DNA of 64,000 bases from Thermus sp. CCB_US3_UF1 (GCF_000236585.1 NC_017278.1:124001-188000), one strand, 5' to 3'. Shown: positions 18,056-27,857, numbered from the stretch's first letter. Notes: generated by a model from the sequence alone, not told the origin. Translations and numbers: made by a program.

Positions 18056-20287
18056 TTAGGCCTCCTCCAGGCTGTGGTCCGCCTTCAGGGTGGCGCTGTT
18101 TTCCCGGAGAACCCGGGCCAGGTCCTCGGAAAACCCTCCTTCGGCCTCGGCCTGGACCTCCAGGTGGAGCTTCAGCCGCACCCCCGGTTCCTTTGCCAGG
18201 TGGAGCACGATCTCCTTGGCCAATAGCTCGGCCTCCTGCACCAGGCTATGGGGGGCCAGCTCCTTGCGGAGGTAGAAGCGCTTGGGTCGGGGCTTGGGGG
18301 CAGCGACGGGGGTCTTTTCCGGGGTTGGCGGCAAGGCACCGCCACCAGGGGGAGTGGGCCCATCTACGGCTACCTTGGCCTCCTCCCCCTGGGTGGCCTC
18401 GGCCACCTCCCTGCGCAGGAGGAAGCCCTGGAGGCTCGGGGTGACCCTTTCCCCCAGGAAAACCCCTTTGGGCTTGCCTTCCTGGAGGTGGGTTGCGTAG
18501 CCGAAAAGCCCCTCCTCCACCCCCCTTTTCACGCTCTCCAAGAGCACCTCCTCCCCCTGCAGCTTGGGCAGGTAGGGATAGGTGCAAAGGGCTTCCCAAA
18601 GCCAGCGCAAGGGGAGGACCCCTTGGGGCTCGCGGGAGGTGAAGAAACGGTACCGCTCCAGGGTTTCCAGAAGGAACCTAGGGTGCCACTCGGTGTACAC
18701 CAGGGCCTCGTGTTTGGCCTTGGCCGCAGCCCGCTCCGCGGGGTCGCCGCTTCCCAAAAGGCGGATGGCGGTGGGCTCCAGATGGGGGTTTTGGGAATCC
18801 GGCTGGGTGAAGCTTAGGAGGATACGGTATGCCTCCTTCAGGCGGGCCTCGAGGGTATCCCCTGCCTCCTTGAGCCGCGCCTCCACCTGCCGCAGGTCCG
18901 CCTGGCCCAGGTTCAGGGCCTCCCGGTCCTCCCAGATGCCCTTCCAGGCCAGATAGCGCCGGGTGGCTTCCTCCAGGTCGGGCACGAGGGAGGCCTCCGC
19001 CGCCAAGAAGAGGAGGGTGTTGCGGTAGAGCCTGGGGGCCTGGCGGCGGGTTTCCAGGATTTCCCGGGCCCGCCTCTCCCCTTCCGATCCCCCCTTGGCG
19101 TAGGGGGCGGTGGGGGGAAGGAGGACCAGGCGCAGGGCAGGCTCGTCAGGCACGTCCGCGGTGCTCTCGGGGGCCGCGTGCAGGGCGGCGAAAGGGGTGC
19201 GGCCCCTGGCCCAGCCCTTGAGGCGGCCCGCTATCTCCCGCCTTGCCTCCTCTGGGTCCAGGCGGGTCGCCCGCTCCTGGGCCAGGCGGTTGAGGCTGGG
19301 CCGGGTTTCAAACCAGTACCGGTCCCCTTCCGCGTGGAAGTAGGTGAGGTGGTCGGCCAGGGCCCTTAGGGCGTCGGCCACCAGGGCCGGGCTTTCCCCC
19401 GGCTGGACCACCCCCAGGCGCACCCGCACCCCCTCCACCCCTCGAGGCCGCCCCACGGGGGCCGCCGCCCCTGGAGCCGTGGCCATGAAGACCGCCCGGG
19501 CGGTGCGCCGGGCCATCTGCTGTCGGCCCAGGGCGAGCCGCTCGTTGTCCAGGACCAAGGCCCTGGCGTTCACCCCGTCCACGTCCGCGTCCAGCACCCC
19601 ATCAAAGCCCTCCAGGAAGCGGGAGAGGTGGCGGGTGAGCTCATAGCGCGGCCCGCCGGGGTCCAAGGGCAGGCCGCCGGGCAGGATCATGAGGGAGGTG
19701 TCCCCGCGGCTCCAGAGGGCGTAGACCACGGCGGCCATGAAGCGGAGAACCCCCCGGGTGCGCTGGAAGCCTTCCAGGGTGGACCAGTCCCCATAGAGGC
19801 GGTCAAAGAGCTCGGGATGGATGGGGTAGGCCAGCTTCAGGCGGCGCTCGTAGTCCGGCTCCAGGGTTTCCGGGGGGAACTCCCCCTTGTGCTCCCGGTA
19901 AAGGCGCATAAAGGCCTGGACCACCGCGTCCCGGGCCCGGTAGCCCTCCTCCGAAAGGGGGAGGAAAAGCCGCCTCCGGACGATCTCGTAGGACTCGTCC
20001 TGGGTGGCAGGCTGCCACACGGACTCCAGCCGGCCAAAAACGTTCTGGAGCCTGAAGAGGGCCTCCCGCCCCCGCTCTCCCCCCACCTCGGCGTCGGAGG
20101 CGGGCAGGGAGGCCACCAAGAGGGTGCGGCGGCTCCTCTTGGCCGCCTCGGTCAGGGCCTGGGCGAAGGTGAGGTTCTGGTCAAAGGTGCCCGCGGGTAG
20201 GTCTTCCCCGTGAAGGTTGCGCAGGTAGGCTACCCACTCGTCCATGAGGATCAGGGCGGGCGCGAAGCGGTCAAAGAGCTCCATGAA
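18056..20287 (-). pseudogene. DUF499 ATPase, C-terminal part (gene interrupted)
   Basis: About 742 residues continuing the DUF499 family from its Walker B region (ALILMDEWVAYLRNL) to the C-terminus. The N-terminal part with Walker A lies at 22392-23419. In family members the block ending SDTLN joins directly to ELFDRFAPALILMDEW, so the insertion of about 2.1 kb sits exactly at that joint. Upstream an in-frame TAG belongs to the end of the inserted TnpB gene. DUF499 ATPases accompany DUF1156 methylases in defence-type clusters related to BREX. No independent start signal is evident, so this half is probably not translated. Confidence 0.88.
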
Positions 20288-20836
20288 CTACCCACGACCA
20301 ACCGCTATCGCGGCATGGTCGGGGTTTCGCAGTTCAACGGGGCCAGTCAGCCCCTCCCCGCCCCCTGGTTCCCAGGGGTCTAAGGCCCATCTCAGCATGA
20401 CCAAGGCCGCGGCCTGGTCGCGGGGCATCTCGCACCCGCAAGGGCATTGGTGTACACGTTGAGAGAGTAGTTTTTTCTCCTGGCGTAGGCAGAGGGGACA
20501 GGTCTGTGAGGGCTTGACCTTTGAGGTGGGCACCTCTACCAGCCGCGTACCAGCCTCTGCCGCTTTGTACGCCAGCTTCCGTAGAATGTCGCCGATCCCC
20601 ACGTCAAGCATTGCCCGGTTGAGACCCGCCTTTCTGCTCCCACCCCTTGCCGTCATGTTTTTGACCTTGAGGGCCTCGGTTGCAATGAGCCCATATTTCG
20701 CAACCCAACCAGCAGTAAGCTTGTGCTGGAAGTCGTCTCGCTGGTTGGCAACCTTCCGGTGTATGCGAGCGATAGCCCTTTTTGTTCGCATCCAGCGATT
20801 GCTGCCTTGCTTTTGCCGGGATAGTTTGCGTTGCAG
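20288..20836 (-). pseudogene. TnpB C-terminal fragment
   Basis: The roughly 183 residues from TLQRKLSRQKQGSNRWMRTK onward are the C-terminal half of a TnpB protein. They include IATEALKVKNM (RuvC-II region), the zinc ribbon CPLCLRQEKKLLSQRVHQCPC and PRDQAAALVM with the final RuvC Asp. The 5' side is cut by the IS256-type element at 20837. TnpB proteins are RNA-guided nucleases ancestral to Cas12; this copy lacks the first RuvC motif and cannot work. Confidence 0.9.
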
Positions 20837-22094
20837 GGTCGTGTAAGGATTTATGTGTAAGGGTCCGTGTTTAATAGGGGGGCACACCTTAGCACGAGGA
20901 GGTGCCCCGTGGACCAGGATACCTTGCGGATCTTGCTGAGGGAAGCGGTGCGGGAGACAGTAGCCGAGGTTCTGCAGACGGTTCTGGAGCTGGACCGGAC
21001 GGCCTTCTTGCAGGTGCACGGAGGCCGCAGGAACGGCTACTACCCCCGCAAGCTGGAGACCACCTTCGGCCAGGTGGACCTGAAGGTCCCTAGGGATCGG
21101 GAATCTCGGTATTACCCGGCTTTCCTTAAGCCCTACGTCCGCCGCCTGGTGGACGTGGGGGAAGTGGCGGTAGCCCTTTACGCCGCCGGGGTCAGTCAGC
21201 GCAAGGCGGCCGAGATACTGAGCCTGCTCTTAGGCCACCGCTACTCCCACGAGACCCTGAGCGCCCTGACGGACGAGGTCCTGGAGGCGGCAGGAGCCTT
21301 CCGCACCCGGCCTTTGCCCGAGGAGATGGCCTTCGTCTACCTGGACGGGCTTTCCCTAAAGGTCTTCAGGGAAGGAGAAGGGATCGTACGGGAAAGCGTG
21401 TATGTGGCCCTGGGCATCGCCCCTAATGGGGAGAGGCGGGTCCTGGGGTTTTGGCTGTTGCCCACGGAGAGCGCCCTGGGATGGGAGGGGGTCCTGGGGG
21501 AGCTTTGGCAGCGGGGCCTGCGGCGGGTATTGCTCTTCATCACCGACGGGCTGCCCGGGCTTCCTGAAGCGATCCGCAGGGTCTACCCTCAGGCGGAATG
21601 GCAGCGGTGCGTGGTGCACGGGGTGCGGTGGAGCCTGTCCCAGGTGCGGGCGCGGGACCGGGGCCTGCTGGCGGAGGACCTGAGGCGGGTGTACGGGGCG
21701 GAGAGCCGGGAAGAAGCTCTTGGGGCCTTGGAGGAGGTGAAGGCCGCCTGGGGTTCGCGGTACCCGGGGGTGGTGGGGCTTTGGGTACAGGATTCGGGGG
21801 CCTTCCTGCGGTTCTACGGGTACCCCAAGGTGCTTTGGCCGTACCTGCGGAGCACCAACCTGATGGAGCGGTTTATCCGGGAAGTGCGGCGGGGGACGAA
21901 GGTGCGGGACCACAAGTTTCCTAAGGAAGAGGCGGTGTACAAGCTTCTTTACCTGGAGTCGGAGAGGCAGGAAGGGAGGTGGGCAGAACGGAAACTAAAG
22001 GGGTTCTCGGAGGTGAAGGAGGTGCTGGAGAAGATGCTTCAGGAGCGGTATGCCCCCCGTACACAGACTCTTACACATAACTCTTGACACGACC
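20837..22094 (+). mobile_element. IS256-family element, copy 1
   Basis: The 1258-bp element begins ggtcgtgtaaggatttatgt and ends with the imperfect inverse (ataactcttgacacgacc). The ends share GTCGTGT, TTATGTGTAAG and GTGT blocks as terminal inverted repeats. Copy 2 at 48632-49889 has exactly the same length, and its transposase is identical throughout. The flanking 8-mers (cgttgcag and tcgcagtg) differ, so there is no target duplication, and TnpB residues are missing across the insertion. A deletion next to the element or recombination between copies has therefore occurred. Confidence 0.92.
20909..22087 (+). CDS. IS256-family transposase, copy 1
   Basis: 392 residues from the GTG at 20909, preceded by GAGGAGGT with good spacing. 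An upstream extension in the same frame runs into the terminal repeat and is not credible. The DDE residues are visible in AFVYLDGLSLKVF, LLFITDGLPGLPEAI and the C-terminal STNLMERFIREVRRGTKVRD segment typical of IS256/Mutator transposases. The reading frame is intact. The identical copy at 48704-49882 implies recent transposition within this replicon. Confidence 0.94.
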   Translation: MDQDTLRILLREAVRETVAEVLQTVLELDRTAFLQVHGGRRNGYYPRKLETTFGQVDLKVPRDRESRYYPAFLKPYVRRLVDVGEVAVALYAAGVSQRKAAEILSLLLGHRYSHETLSALTDEVLEAAGAFRTRPLPEEMAFVYLDGLSLKVFREGEGIVRESVYVALGIAPNGERRVLGFWLLPTESALGWEGVLGELWQRGLRRVLLFITDGLPGLPEAIRRVYPQAEWQRCVVHGVRWSLSQVRARDRGLLAEDLRRVYGAESREEALGALEEVKAAWGSRYPGVVGLWVQDSGAFLRFYGYPKVLWPYLRSTNLMERFIREVRRGTKVRDHKFPKEEAVYKLLYLESERQEGRWAERKLKGFSEVKEVLEKMLQERYAPRTQTLTHNS

Positions 22095-22180
22095 TCGCAG
22101 TGCAGCCCATTCCACCGTTCCAAGGTTTCAAGCTGGGCTCGGTTCGGATACAGCTTGTAGCGCACCTGGCGGGCCTGCAC
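22095..22180 (-). pseudogene. TnpB N-terminal fragment
   Basis: The ATG at 22180 opens MQARQVRYKLYPNRAQLETL, a textbook TnpB N-terminus, and continues for about 28 residues before running into the IS256-type element at 22094. The following 150 or so residues expected before the 20836 fragment are absent. The roughly 210 bp upstream (22181-22391) are the left end of the IS605-type element and contain no gene. Confidence 0.8.
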
Positions 22181-22391
22181 GCCTCTAGTGTATCGTCAAA
22201 CTCAAGACCGCCAACAACGCTGCTTTCCACCTCTCGTCTGACGGCGGGTGGTGCGCCCTTGGAGGTGCTCAAGCCATACATCCAGGGCCAGCGCAGGCCA
22301 CGGGGGTAGCCGCCTTTGGCGGCGCGGGGTTATCCTTCTCCCACGGACCAAACTACGGTCTGGTCGGAGACTGCCGCCCCGCACCCCGGTG

Positions 22392-23419
22392 GTTCAGGGT
22401 GTCCGATCCCAGGGCCACGCCCCGCCGGTCCCCCTCCTCCACCAGCCGGTACCCCTCCACCCCCCCGAGCTGGTAGGCCATCTCCCCCAAAGGGTGTGGA
22501 CCAGGAGGCCTTCGGGCTTGGGGCGGGGCCTGGCGGGGTCCAGGGCGGTGCCCACCAGCACCGCCCGGCGGGCCGTGGGCACCCGGGCCAGGCCGGCCTC
22601 CTTCAGCACCTCCTCGAGGCCCGGCACCTCGTGGGGGTCTACCCGGCCCCCGAAGAGGTGGTAAAGGGCCAGCATGGAGTGGGTCTTGCCCCCACCGAAG
22701 GCGGTCTGGAGCTCCACCACCGGGTCGCCCCCCTCCCCGCTGAGCCGCCTCAGGGCGTTCAGCAAAAGCTGCCTGAGCCCCCCGGTGAAGTGGGTGCGGC
22801 GGAAGAACTCCAGGGGGTCCCCGTACTCGGGGCTGGCCTCCCCCTGGAGCACCTCGGCCAGGTCGGCGGCGAACTCCGCCTCGGTGAAGCGGCCCGAGGC
22901 CACGTCCGCATGCGGGGTGACCACCTCCCGCCAGGGCTTGAGCCCCGAGGGGGTGGGGGCTTGGGGAAGCTTCGCGGCCTTTTCCGCTTCCCGCCGGGCC
23001 TCCTCCTCAAACCGCCTGCGGAGGAGCTCGCGGGCCATGCGGTTCGTTTCGGCCCTTTCCTCGGCGGCCACCATCTCCAGGAGGCGGGTGATGGTGTCCA
23101 GGGCCCGGTGGGCGTCCTCCAGGGAAAAGGGGTTCTGGTGGGCGAAGCGGTTGCGCACCTCCAGGAGCTCCTTGACCAGGGTGCGGCCCCAACGGCCCAG
23201 CTTCTCGTCAAAGACCTCGTTCCAGCGGAAGTCCATGAGCTTGAGGAGGGCCTGGCCGTCGGGGTCTTGGAGGCTTGCCCGGTCCTTCAGGACCTCGAGG
23301 GCCTCCTCGGCCCATGCCTCACCGTAAACCCTTTGGTACTCCCGTTCCACAAAAGGGGCCAGGCCTGCCCTCAGGAGGTCCAGGCCGCGGCCCACGATTT
23401 CCCGGTTGCTGAGCGCCAT
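22392..23419 (-). pseudogene. DUF499 ATPase, N-terminal part, frameshifted
   Basis: The ATG at 23419 follows TATGCT (plus-strand agcata, 23426-23431) by 6 nt, a leaderless-type promoter. The N-terminal 120 residues (NREIVGRGLDLLRAGLAPFV onward) resemble a Swt1-type HEPN domain. Walker A is TAFGGGKTHS. After LVHTLWG the frame is lost: reading on from a run of five C bases (22484-22488, plus strand) in the next frame restores the family sequence GEMAYQLGGVEGYRLV and GVALGSDTLN, which ends at the insertion. A one-base deletion in that run explains the shift. The gene is therefore broken twice. Confidence 0.88.
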
Positions 23420-23464
23420 ATCCCAAGCATAAAGGCCAAACCGCCTGGGCCTGGCCAACACAGC

Positions 23465-23911
23465 CTATGTCCGGGCCCTCATTGAGTTTTTGGGGGAAGC
23501 TTCTTCCTTGAGCACGCGGAGCTCTCTTTTGAGCACGGCAAGAGGAAGGCGCTCCGAAAGCAGGCTAACGATAAACTGGTTCAGGCTTACTCCTTCTGCC
23601 CGGGCTTCCTCATCCAGGCGGCGGTGGAGGCTTTTGGGCATTCGCACCAAAATCCTGCCGCTGTATTCCTTGGCTGAGGAAGGAAGAGGGATTTCGTCCC
23701 CGTGTTCGTAGGCGGTTTCTATCCAAAGCTGGCGTGCCTCTTCCAGATTGGCTAGGGCTTCTTCTTCCGTTTCACCCACAGAAACGCAGCCCTCCAGGTC
23801 TGGCAAAAGGGCAGTAAACCCCCCCTCGGGTTCGGGGACCAACAGCACGGGGTACCTCAGGTTGAGGTAGTATTCAAGGGGCTTGTTTTCCTTCCAAGTT
23901 TGGCGTCTCAT
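23465..23911 (-). CDS. hicB: HicB-family antitoxin
   Basis: 148 residues. The N-terminal half is the HicB partial RNase H-like fold (EGGFTALLPDLEGCVSVGETEEEALANLEEA). The C-terminal half carries a ribbon-helix-helix DNA-binding segment (ILVRMPKSLHRRLDEEARAEGVSLNQFIVSLL). It overlaps the upstream hicA by 4 bp. It should neutralise HicA and repress the operon through the palindrome at 24194-24211. Both genes are intact, unlike the DUF499 and DUF1156 remnants on either side. Confidence 0.92.
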   Translation of the reverse strand: MRRQTWKENKPLEYYLNLRYPVLLVPEPEGGFTALLPDLEGCVSVGETEEEALANLEEARQLWIETAYEHGDEIPLPSSAKEYSGRILVRMPKSLHRRLDEEARAEGVSLNQFIVSLLSERLPLAVLKRELRVLKEEASPKNSMRART

Positions 23912-24177
23912 TCTTCCTCTATCAGCTCTTCCAGGGTCTTACCCGTGACACATTCCAGGGCGGCTATCACCTGCTTGAGGTAGGTTCGGGTCACGGTTTG
24001 GCCTTTTCGTTTGGGGACTGTTAGCATACGCCCTCCCGGATGGCGGAACTGCTGGTGGCTTCCCTTGGAGCGAACGCACTCAAAGCCGAAGGCTACCAGC
24101 ACCTTTTCCACGTCTTCATACCGCATCTCCGGGGGTAGGGCGAAGAGCTTTTCCAGCAGCTTTCGCTTTTTACCCAC
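23908..24177 (-). CDS. hicA: HicA-family mRNA interferase toxin
   Basis: 89 residues from a GTG at 24177. The HicA double-stranded RNA-binding-like fold is recognisable from YEDVEKVLVAFGFECVRSKG and SHQQFRHPGGRMLTVPKRKG, which holds the catalytic His of the SHxxF motif. The C-terminal TYLKQVIAALE helix is also typical. HicA cleaves mRNA when free of HicB. It is first in the toxin-antitoxin operon, 30 bp downstream of the promoter/operator region. Confidence 0.92.
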   Translation of the reverse strand: MGKKRKLLEKLFALPPEMRYEDVEKVLVAFGFECVRSKGSHQQFRHPGGRMLTVPKRKGQTVTRTYLKQVIAALECVTGKTLEELIEEE

Positions 24178-24193
24178 CCCTATCCCCCATTAG

Positions 24194-24211
24194 GATATCA
24201 CAGGTGATATC
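24194..24211 (-). promoter_or_regulatory. hicAB promoter with palindromic operator
   Basis: GATATCAC-AG-GTGATATC is a perfect 8-bp inverted repeat with a 2-base spacer. On the minus strand TTGAGG (-35) and TATCCT (-10) are 17 bp apart and the palindrome covers the spacer and reaches the -10, the ideal place for autorepression by the ribbon-helix-helix domain of HicB. Confidence 0.7.
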
Positions 24212-24237
24212 ATACCTCAAGCCCTGGTGTGCCCGCC

Positions 24238-26820
24238 TTAGAACAGCTCCCCCTGCACCGCGCCCCGTCTCCGGGCGGCTTCCACGTGGAGGTGGCCGTA
24301 GCTGCCCGCCAGGAGGTTGAAGTCCTGGGCTTCCTCGGTGCGTCCCTTGCGCTCGGCGATGCCGTAGAGGCGGTAAGCCAGGGCCCGGGCTCCCTCGGCC
24401 AGGTCGGGTGGTACCTGGGACAGGAGGGTGGCGGCGGCGCTCTCCCCTGCTTGCTTTAGGGCGCGGATGAGCTGGTGGGCCACCTCCCAGGCGCTGAGGC
24501 GGCGGTCCGTTTGGGGGTCCCAGCCTTCGGGGTACTCCTCCGGCTTCAGAAGGCGCACCTTGCCCGCCTTGGCCCGCAGGATGCCGCCCTCCTCCAGGGC
24601 GGCCACGGCCACGTTCTTGGCCTTGGCCAGGGTTTCTGCGTCCCCGAAGGGGCCTTCCCCATACCCATACTGCTCGTACCAGGCGATGGCGAAGCGGGTG
24701 GCGCTGTCCAGCTCGGCCTCCTCCTCGGCCAGGAACTCGTCCAGGACGCTGTTGATGAGGACGAGGGCCTCCCGCACGGAAAGGGCCCGGCCGCTGGGCT
24801 CCACCACCTGGCGGTAGCGGCTGAAGACGGCCATGCCCGGGCCGATGGCGCTTTGGGCTAGGTCCACAGGGGGAATGCTCCCCTGGGTAAGTTTTCTTAG
24901 GGCCTCCGGAAGCTCCTGGCGCAGGGCCCGGAGAAACTCCTGCCGGGTGGCCAAGGGGGCGTCTTGGGGCCGGGGGCGGCAGACCAGGACGATGGAGGAG
25001 GCCAGGGCGTTGGACCCCTGGCCCTGGGGGCGGTTGGCCAGCTCGGTGCGCATGGGCCAGGTGGCGGTGATCTGGAAGCCCGCGTCCACCAGGCCCTGCA
25101 GAAAGGTTTCCCACCCCGTGGAGGCCAGGGTGGGGGCGCCATTGCCCTCCTCGTCCGCCTCCTCTTCTTGTTGCTTGAAGGCGTAGTAGAGGGTTAAAGG
25201 GTAGTCCGGGTGGGCCTTTTGGCGCAGGTTCCGGAAGACCTGGCGCATGCCCTCCTCAAAGTGGCGCTTGGCGGCCTCTTTGCTTCCGTGGCGGTAGGGG
25301 TCGGCCACCAGCTCTTCGGCCTTGGGGGTAAGAAGGGTGCGGAAGAGGTCGGGATAGGTGGGTTCTAGGGTTTTGCGCAACCAAACATAGAAGAAGTCCG
25401 AAAGGATAGCATAACTGATGTTGTCATAGTAGGGGGGATCAGTGGAAATGAGGGGTGGGGTGGGTACGCCGTTCACGGACTCCTGGGCATTGAGCTGCCG
25501 GGCCTGGCCGGGAGGATGGGCGGGGAGGGCTTCCAGGGCGGTGGCTACCCATTCCAGCATGTTGTCCCAGCTTCCAGACGATTGGCTAAAGGGGTTGGCC
25601 TCAGCAAGGTCCCATACCATGGGGAGGGCTTGCCGGGTGAAGGTATTCCTAATATTTTCCCTGCTTGTGTGCCAGCTGCAAAGGGCTGGGTGGTAGTCCA
25701 CAAGCCTCCCCACAGCCAGGGCCAGGTACACCCCCACCGCTTCCGCGTACGCTCTAGCGCCCCGGCCTCCCTCGGCCAGGGGGGTATCGTCATCAGGCAT
25801 GCCGGCTTGGAGGGCGTCTTGGTAGACCCTTTCCCGGGCTTCGTCCACCAGGTCGGCGAAGGTGGCCAGGGCCAGGAGCTGGCGGGGGGTGAAGAGGTCG
25901 GCGTGGGTAGCGAGGCCGTACTGCACGCACCAGATGTTCCTGGGGTCGTGGACGAGCTGGGTCAAGGGTTTCCAGGTTGGCAAGGCTTGGTGGGCAATCG
26001 CCTCGTGTTCCTCGTTTGGCGCGTGGTAGTTCCTGCCTCCCTTCCCCTCCGTCATGAGGGCCATTAGTTTGGCCCCCAGGCGTCCCGCCCTTCCCTCTTG
26101 GCGCACATGCTCCAGGGAAAAGGGGGTTCCGCATACCAGGCACCGGGCCCCCTTGCGGTTCACGGTGCCCTCCACCGGGGGTTCCCCTCCCCTTTCCACC
26201 CGGAAGAACACCTGCCCGGAACGCACCTCGGGCACCACAAAGGCTTCCCTGCCCCTCTTTTTGGAAAGCCAGAAGGAGCGCACCAAGGGAGTTTCCGCGC
26301 GGCAGCCGGGGCTGGGGCAGGTTACGGTGTGGGCCCAAAGCCAGGCGATGACGGTTTCCCCGTTCAGCTCGGGGTAGAGGTGGCCGATGCGCCTCCTGGC
26401 CTCCTCCCGCACCCAGGCCCCGTAGTGGCGCACGTCCCAGGCCAGGCCCTTGGCCCCTGGCAGGGCCTCTCCTTCCCTGGCCTTGGCCCGGTACTCTGGG
26501 TTAACGGGCAAAAGGCCAAGGAAACGGGGTGGGATTTCCACCAGGGCCTTGTTGATGAGTACGGCCACGGGGTTGAGGTCGGAGGCGTAGGCCCTAAGCC
26601 CCAGGCGCTGGGCCTCCAGGGGAATGGTGCCGCCGCCGGCGAAGGGGTCCAGCACGGGAGGAGCTTCCTCCAGCAGGGCCGCTATGGTCTCACGGTCGTT
26701 CGTGGAAGCTGGCGGGGTTTTGCCTAAGCTTTGGGCCAGGCTTTTGGCAATCTCATACTGGGCCTCGGCCACCACCCCTTTCCTGGGGTCCAGGGCTTCT
26801 TGGGGGTCCTTCACATGGTC
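24238..26820 (-). pseudogene. DUF1156 adenine-specific DNA methylase, N-terminally truncated and fused to helicase remnant
   Basis: About 860 residues of a COG1743/DUF1156-type methyltransferase. The SAM motif DPFAGGGTIPLEAQRLGL and catalytic motif IV STDPPYYDNISYAILSDFFY are intact, and a CxxC pair (CLVCGTPF) marks the inserted zinc-binding region. The usual N-terminus with the RHGHPSTLHLWWARRPL region is absent. Instead the frame runs without a break from a helicase C-terminus (joint near 26820, LPGKPL/DHVKDPQ), so a deletion fused two genes in frame. Whether anything is translated is uncertain, because an in-frame stop lies upstream at 27226. Such methylases are the modification partner of DUF499 ATPases. 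Confidence 0.85.
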
Positions 26821-27468
26821 CAAGGGCTTGCCGGGCAGGGCCACCTTGTCCTTGTGGAAGGTGACCCGCTGGTAGCTCCTCAGGATGCCGGGCCTGGCCT
26901 GGCGCACCCGGGGAGGGACGAAGCTCACCTCCATCCGTCCCGCTTCCCGCAGGTGCACGCTGCCCCCCAGGCGCTCCAAGGCCTCGCGGAAGAAGCTTCC
27001 CAGGAAGTGGGGTCGGAGCTTCCTGGCCTCGGCCCGCTCCAGTTCCAGCCGAAGGGCCTGTACCTGTTTGGGGCTCAGAACCTCCTTGGCCAGGGCGTTT
27101 TGCAGCAGGCGTTCCAGGCGCTTGAGGTCCACGGCCCCTTCCACCTGGCGCAAAAGCCGGGCCCGCACCTCGGGGTCCTCGCCGTAGCGGATGGACTCGA
27201 GGAGGAGGTCCCTTAAGGGTTTTTCCTAGAAGAGCTGGCCCAGCACGTCAAACACCTTTCCCCCGAGGGCCCGGCTGGCCTCTTCCAGTTTGGCCAGGAG
27301 CCGCCGGTATACCTCCCCCTCCCGGGTGTTCTCCGCCACCAGGTAGACCTCGGTCTGGCCGATGCGGTGGATGCGGCCAAAGCGCTGCTCCAGGCGGGCG
27401 GGGTTCCAGGGGAGATCGTAGTTGATGAGGAGGTGGGCCTGCTGGAGGTTCACCCCTTCCCCGGCAGG
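26820..27468 (-). pseudogene. SNF2/SF2 helicase C-terminal remnant with in-frame stop
   Basis: The remnant begins in helicase motif V ([21 protein letters not shown]), continues through motif VI ([17 protein letters not shown]) and VFDVLGQLF, and meets TAG at 27226-27228. The same frame continues after the stop with EKPLRDLLLESIRYGEDPEV and on to LPGKPL, so this is a nonsense mutation within one gene. Motifs I to IV are missing: the joint near 27468 connects to a parB-like fragment. The helicase would have been the third component of the DUF499/DUF1156 cluster. Confidence 0.85.
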
Positions 27469-27600
27469 AGGCGGAGGAGGGGGAGGCGGGTGCGGACAAA
27501 GCTCTCCCAGGTCATGCGGCCAAGGAGGCGGAAGACCTCTTCCACCTTCTTCCCCTCGGGGCTACCCAAAACGTTTTGGGTAACTTCCCCCTGTTTCTTC
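27469..27600 (-). pseudogene. parB-like gene fragment
   Basis: The minus strand encodes [18 protein letters not shown] followed by [20 protein letters not shown]. This matches the middle of the intact ParB encoded at 28541-29419 (VPHNVMGSPEAGKVEEVF, then [20 protein letters not shown]). The corresponding DNA is at about 28843-28972. Similarity is high but not perfect, so this is an old or foreign parB copy rather than a recent duplication. It is joined out of frame to helicase motif V. Confidence 0.8.
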
Positions 27601-27622
27601 CCGACTCATCGATGCCATGAGC

Positions 27623-27628
27623 TACAAT
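27623..27628 (+). promoter_or_regulatory. -10 box of the vapBC-like operon
   Basis: TACAAT lies 10 nt before the ATG at 27639, which supports that start and a leaderless or nearly leaderless transcript. No clear -35 hexamer was identified. Confidence 0.5.
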
Positions 27629-27638
27629 GGTAGTCGGC

Positions 27639-27857
27639 ATGAGGGTTTCCAAGGCTTACTTCAAGGCGCATGCCCTGGAACTCCTTCGCCAGGTAGAGGC
27701 CACGGGGGAACCCCTTATCCTCACCCACAGGGGAAAGCCCGTTTTGGAGGTCCGCCCCTACCGGGAGGAGAACCCCTTAGAGGAGCTCAGGGGCACCCTC
27801 CTCCGCTATGAGGGACCCACAGAACCCACGGAGGGGGTTTGGGAGGCCCTCCGTTGA
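27639..27857 (+). CDS. Phd/YefM-family antitoxin
   Basis: 72 residues. MRVSKAYFKAHALELLRQVE, then TGEPLILTHRGKPVLEVRPY, is the Phd/YefM antitoxin fold, which binds DNA with its N-terminus and the toxin with its C-terminus. The ATG at 27639 is preferred over ATG 27627 because the latter lies within the -10 box. The stop codon overlaps the start of the PIN-domain gene, as is normal for such pairs. It should repress its own promoter. Confidence 0.88.
   Translation: MRVSKAYFKAHALELLRQVEATGEPLILTHRGKPVLEVRPYREENPLEELRGTLLRYEGPTEPTEGVWEALR

Larger units (their letters stand above)
20288..22391 (-). mobile_element. IS200/IS605-type (TnpB) element interrupted by an IS256-type element
   Basis: The insertion separates the two DUF499 halves. 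Outside the nested IS256 element it consists of a TnpB N-terminus (22095-22180) and C-terminus (20288-20836) plus about 210 bp of left end (22181-22391). No target duplication is seen; the host sequence next to the left end reads TGAAC on the minus strand, which fits the site-specific, duplication-free insertion of this family. The right boundary could be 20285 or 20288. About 150 TnpB residues are missing, so the element is dead. Confidence 0.8.
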
